Origin: Streptacidiphilus pinicola
GTDB lineage: Bacteria > Actinomycetota > Actinomycetes > Streptomycetales > Streptomycetaceae
Length of the DNA stretch: 64,000 nucleotides
Reading direction: 5' to 3'
Assembly (NCBI RefSeq): GCF_003258295.1
Contig: NZ_QKYN01000072.1
Span: forward strand, 33,139-97,138
In this document: positions 61,046 to 64,000 of the stretch, in pieces
How the letters are laid out: every line of letters begins with the position of its first letter
How positions within the stretch are numbered: position 1 is the stretch's first letter
The notes under the pieces: model-generated
Databases searched by the model: none
Seen by the model: the letters and a program-made list of their open reading frames with translations, nothing else
Told to the model about the DNA's origin: nothing
Translations under genes and position numbers: made by a program

Positions 61046-61690
61046 ATGCCTGCCACCGACACCTCCCGGAGCACCACCACCGCGTCCATCGGTGGTCAGG
61101 AGCCGCCGCTGCGCGTCGCCGTCATCGTCGGCAGCGTCCGCGAGGGCCGCCTCGGGCGCACCGTCACCGACTGGTTCCTCGACACCGCCGCCGCGCAGGG
61201 GGAGGACATGGAGTTCGACGTGATCGACGCGGCCGAGGTCCCACTGCCGCTCGTCATGCCCGGCTGGGGCGGGAAGCCCAGCCCGGAGGCCGCGGCCGCC
61301 CTACGGGACCTCACACCGCGCATCGCCGCCGCGGACGCGTACGTGGTGGTCACCCCCGAGTACAACCACAGCTTCCCCGCCGCCCTGAAGAACCTGATCG
61401 ACTGGCACCACGGCGAGTGGCAGGCCAAGCCGGTCGGCTTCGTCTCCTACGGCGGCCTCGCAGGCGGCCTCCGCGCGGTCGAGCAACTCCGGCTGGTCTT
61501 CGCCGAGTTGCACGCGATGACAGTGCGCGACTCGGTCAGCCTGCACGGCCCCTGGTCGGGCCTGACGGCGGACGGCACCCCGCGCGACGCCGCCGTCTGC
61601 GAGGGCGCCGCCAAGGGCATGCTCGGCCAACTCTCCTGGTGGGGACGGGCGCTGCGGTCCGCCAACACGGCGCTGCCGTACCGGGGGTGA
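61046..61690 (+). CDS. NADPH-dependent FMN reductase-family oxidoreductase
   Basis: This 214-residue flavodoxin-like protein has VAVIVGSVREGRLGRTVTDWF (the GSxRxxR-type FMN phosphate loop), a central DAYVVVTPEYNHSFPAALKNLIDW block and GFVSYGGLAGGLRAVEQLR, all typical of the family. It likely reduces FMN, quinones or azo/nitro compounds using NAD(P)H. The ATG at 61046 opens the first gene of a unit with an MFS exporter and a patatin-like gene, divergent from the TetR regulator and its double operator. Confidence 0.9.
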   Translation: MPATDTSRSTTTASIGGQEPPLRVAVIVGSVREGRLGRTVTDWFLDTAAAQGEDMEFDVIDAAEVPLPLVMPGWGGKPSPEAAAALRDLTPRIAAADAYVVVTPEYNHSFPAALKNLIDWHHGEWQAKPVGFVSYGGLAGGLRAVEQLRLVFAELHAMTVRDSVSLHGPWSGLTADGTPRDAAVCEGAAKGMLGQLSWWGRALRSANTALPYRG

Positions 61691-61695
61691 GCGGG

Positions 61696-63153
61696 ATGCG
61701 CAGGACAGCGGGAACCACCGCACCCACCGCTACGACGGCCGCTGCGGCACCCTCCGTGACGGCCGGCGCGCCCGGCGCAGTCGGCCGCACGGTGGCGGTC
61801 GTGGTCACCGGCTCGATGATGTCCGTGCTGGACATGACGATCGTCAACGTCGCCCTGCATCGCCTCTCCGAGGCCTTCGACGCCTCCTTGGCGACGGTCC
61901 AGTGGGCCACCACCGCCTACACGCTCGCCCTCGCGGCCGTCATCCCGACGGCCGCCTGGGCCATGGGCCGGATCGGCGCCAAGCGCACCTACCTGACCGC
62001 GCTCGTGCTGTTCACGCTCGGGTCGCTGCTGGCGGCCTGCGCCTGGGACGCCGGCAGTCTGATCGCCTTCCGTGCCGTCCAGGGGTTCGGCGGCGGGCTG
62101 CTGATGCCCGTCGGCATGGCGATGGTGCTGCGCGCCGCCGACCGGGCCCGGCTCGGACGGGCGATGGCCCTGCTCGGACTGCCCGTCCTGGTCGGCCCGG
62201 TGGTCGGGCCGGTGCTCGGCGGGTGGCTGATCGACACCGCCTCCTGGCGCTGGATCTTCCTGGTCAACCTGCCCGTGGGCGCGGCCGCCCTGGCCCTGGC
62301 CGCCGTCCTGCTGCGGCCCGACCTGCCCCGGCCCCGCCCCGGAACCCCCTCCGTCGCACCGAAGTTGGATGTCCCCGGGCTGCTGACCCTCTCGCCGGGC
62401 CTGACCCTGCTGGTCTTCGGACTCGCCCGCGGCGGCGCGGGCGGTGACCTCGCGGCACCGGACGCGCTGTTCCCCGCCGTCGGCGGCGCGGTCCTCGTCG
62501 CGGCCTTCGCCCGACGGTCTCTGACCACGCGTCACCCGCTGCTCGACCTGCGGCTGTTGCGCGACCGGACCTTCGCCGCCTCGGCGGCCACCCTGGCGCT
62601 GTTCGCCTGCGGCTACTTCGGCTCCATGCTGCTCGGTCCCGTCTACTGGCAGCAGGCACGCGGCCTGAGCGCGGCGTCGGCGGGGCTGCTCGGAGCACCG
62701 GTCGGTCTGGTGGTCGGGACGACCATGCAGATCGCCGCCCGGCGGATCGACTCGGTCAGCCCGCGTCGGCTGATCCTGCCCGGGATCGCCTTCGGGGCGC
62801 TGGGCATGGCGCTCAACGCCCTCCAGATCGGCTCCCCGGGCGTCCCGGCCTGGCGGCTCGTCGCGGCGTCCATGGTGATGGGCCTCGGCGCCGGGATGGT
62901 GCTGATGCCGACCATGACGATCGCCGCCCGGGGACTGCCGCGCGACCGCGCCGCGGCCGCGAGCACCGTCCTCAGCATCAACCAGCAGGTCTGGGCGTCC
63001 GTGGGCACCGCGCTCGTCTCGGTGACGCTGGGGTCGGCCGGGGTGGACCCCGCCGGGTTCCGGACCACCTACGCGCTCGCGGCCGCGCTGCTCGCACTGG
63101 CCCTCGTGCCCGCCGCCCTCCTGCCCGCGCGTCCCCATCGGCGCGTCGACTGA
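61696..63153 (+). CDS. MFS drug exporter (DHA2/EmrB-QacA type)
   Basis: The 485-residue protein has about fourteen hydrophobic helices. The family's motif D1-like opening (SVLDMTIVNVALHRL) is in the first helix, and motif C is GLPVLVGPVVGPVLGGWLID. It is a proton-driven multidrug efflux pump of unknown substrate. The ATG at 61696 is preferred because GGGGGTGA lies 5 nt before it; a GTG at 61687 would overlap the FMN reductase stop by 4 nt. It lies in the same unit as the reductase and is presumably controlled by the divergent TetR. Confidence 0.9.
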   Translation: MRRTAGTTAPTATTAAAAPSVTAGAPGAVGRTVAVVVTGSMMSVLDMTIVNVALHRLSEAFDASLATVQWATTAYTLALAAVIPTAAWAMGRIGAKRTYLTALVLFTLGSLLAACAWDAGSLIAFRAVQGFGGGLLMPVGMAMVLRAADRARLGRAMALLGLPVLVGPVVGPVLGGWLIDTASWRWIFLVNLPVGAAALALAAVLLRPDLPRPRPGTPSVAPKLDVPGLLTLSPGLTLLVFGLARGGAGGDLAAPDALFPAVGGAVLVAAFARRSLTTRHPLLDLRLLRDRTFAASAATLALFACGYFGSMLLGPVYWQQARGLSAASAGLLGAPVGLVVGTTMQIAARRIDSVSPRRLILPGIAFGALGMALNALQIGSPGVPAWRLVAASMVMGLGAGMVLMPTMTIAARGLPRDRAAAASTVLSINQQVWASVGTALVSVTLGSAGVDPAGFRTTYALAAALLALALVPAALLPARPHRRVD

Positions 63154-63190
63154 GCCCCGCTCCCACGCACGCGACCGATCGGAGTCACCC

Positions 63191-64000
63191 ATGCAATCCC
63201 CCGACCGCGCACTGGTGCTGGGCCCCGGCGGCCCCGTCGGCACGGCCTGGCTGACCGGGCTCCTGCTCGGCCTGCGCCGGCACGGCGTCGACCTCGCCGA
63301 GGCCGACCTGACCGTCGGCACCTCCGCCGGCGCGATCGTCGGCGCGACGCTCCTGGCCGACGGCCCCCATCTGGAACGCCTCGCGTCGCCGGAGGAGCCC
63401 GACGGCCCGCCACCGGCCCGGCCGGACGCCGCGCTGACCGCCCGCGTCTTCGGCGTCCTCGGCGACCGGAGCCTCGCACCCGAGGAGGCCCGGCGCCGCG
63501 TCGGCCGCCTCGCGCTCGACGGCGCCACGCCCGACGCCGAGTCGGCGCTGCTCACCGCGCGCGCCCAGCTGATCGGGACGACCTCCTGGCCCGAGCGGCG
63601 CCTGCTCCTCACCGCCGTCGACGCGAGCACCGGCCTGCCCGCCGTCTGGGACCGGGACAGCGACGTGCCGCTCGTCCGCGCCGTCGCCGCCAGCAGCGCC
63701 TTCCCGGGCGCGGCTCCCCCGGTCACCGTCCACGGCGCACCCCACATCGACGGCGCGCTGCGCGCGGGCGCGAACACCGATCTCGCCGCGGACGCCCGCC
63801 TCGTCGTCGTCCTGGAACCGATGTCCCGCACCGGCGAACCCCTGCGCCACGAGCCGTCCACCGATGGCTCCCCCGCCACCGTCACCGTCTCGCCCGACGC
63901 CGCCGCCCTCACCACCATGGGCCCCGACCCCGCCGACCTGACCCGCTGGGACCCCACCGTCGCGGCCGGCCTGCACCAGGCCGCGACGGTGGGGTCCCAG
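63191..64000 (+). CDS. Patatin-like phospholipase, 3' end outside window
   Basis: About 270 residues are visible and the frame runs off the right edge without a stop. The patatin fold shows GPGGPVGTAW (oxyanion glycines), the nucleophile S45 in GTSAGA (G-x-S-x-G) and the catalytic Asp D187 in IDGALRAG (DG-A/G motif). Proteins of this kind release fatty acids from phospholipids or act on other lipid esters. It follows the MFS gene after 37 nt, so it is likely in the same transcript; the C-terminus is missing. Confidence 0.9.
   Translation, partial: MQSPDRALVLGPGGPVGTAWLTGLLLGLRRHGVDLAEADLTVGTSAGAIVGATLLADGPHLERLASPEEPDGPPPARPDAALTARVFGVLGDRSLAPEEARRRVGRLALDGATPDAESALLTARAQLIGTTSWPERRLLLTAVDASTGLPAVWDRDSDVPLVRAVAASSAFPGAAPPVTVHGAPHIDGALRAGANTDLAADARLVVVLEPMSRTGEPLRHEPSTDGSPATVTVSPDAAALTTMGPDPADLTRWDPTVAAGLHQAATVGSQ

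Overview
This is a high-GC actinobacterial chromosome segment, almost certainly from the Streptomycetaceae (Streptomyces or a close relative such as Kitasatospora or Streptacidiphilus). The evidence is the strong G/C bias at third codon positions, the common GTG starts, a WblA-type WhiB protein, a geosmin synthase, LytR-CpsA-Psr (LCP) enzymes and an ECF41-type sigma factor. The block crp - MBL hydrolase - NUDIX - RidA - DUF4177 - two ArsA-like ATPases - wblA - class A PBP follows the order I remember around crp (SCO3571) and wblA (SCO3579) of S. coelicolor. I see no transposase, integrase, phage gene or CRISPR array.

Layout. 1-7.4 kb: a carboxymuconolactone decarboxylase (CMD) family gene divergent from a MocR regulator, a polytopic membrane protein, a NUDIX hydrolase, a DUF6542-like/LCP pair and crp. 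7.4-16.7 kb: the conserved crp-wblA-PBP block, GatB/YqeY and a metallophosphoesterase. 16.8-21.5 kb: a LysR regulator divergent from a permease/TIGR03943 pair, then a secreted deacetylase-like protein. 21.5-25.9 kb: a class A PBP whose transpeptidase domain has lost its catalytic Ser and Lys, then an LCP gene bracketed by two identical tRNA-Pro(CGG) genes. 26-33.4 kb: metabolic genes (methyltransferase, PoxB-like enzyme, glutaminase, enoyl-CoA hydratase family, SnoaL-like protein) and two transporters. 33.4-38.9 kb: an esterase, a CMD/ECF41 sigma pair with a matching promoter, a glutamyl-tRNA synthetase and a phosphotriesterase-family protein whose C-terminus is encoded by a repeat element. 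39-44.9 kb: geosmin synthase, a TSUP exporter, a trypsin-like protease, a Cys-rich protein and a lipoprotein. 45-52.8 kb: an SPFH/NfeD-like pair, an APC permease, an unusual protein built of two Cys-containing modules, an SDR, an M20 dipeptidase and a GNAT enzyme. 52.8-64 kb: a small winged-helix operon, a DrrAB-type ABC exporter with DUF4097 divergent from a TetR gene across an operator-rich spacer, an ABM-like protein, a Ser/Thr kinase, and a TetR gene divergent from an FMN reductase/MFS/patatin group that runs off the right edge.

Regulation is unusually legible. Several spacers carry clear dyads: MocR-, LysR-, MarR- and TetR-type sites, a CRP-like site and an ECF41 promoter. Several genes have a -10 hexamer 6-8 nt before the start codon and are probably leaderless. 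Convergent gene pairs are commonly separated by perfect hairpins. Five of these belong to one dispersed repeat family with a GGGGCGCG core, and one copy has replaced the end of a gene.

All functions are read from motifs and family knowledge. No database search was possible.
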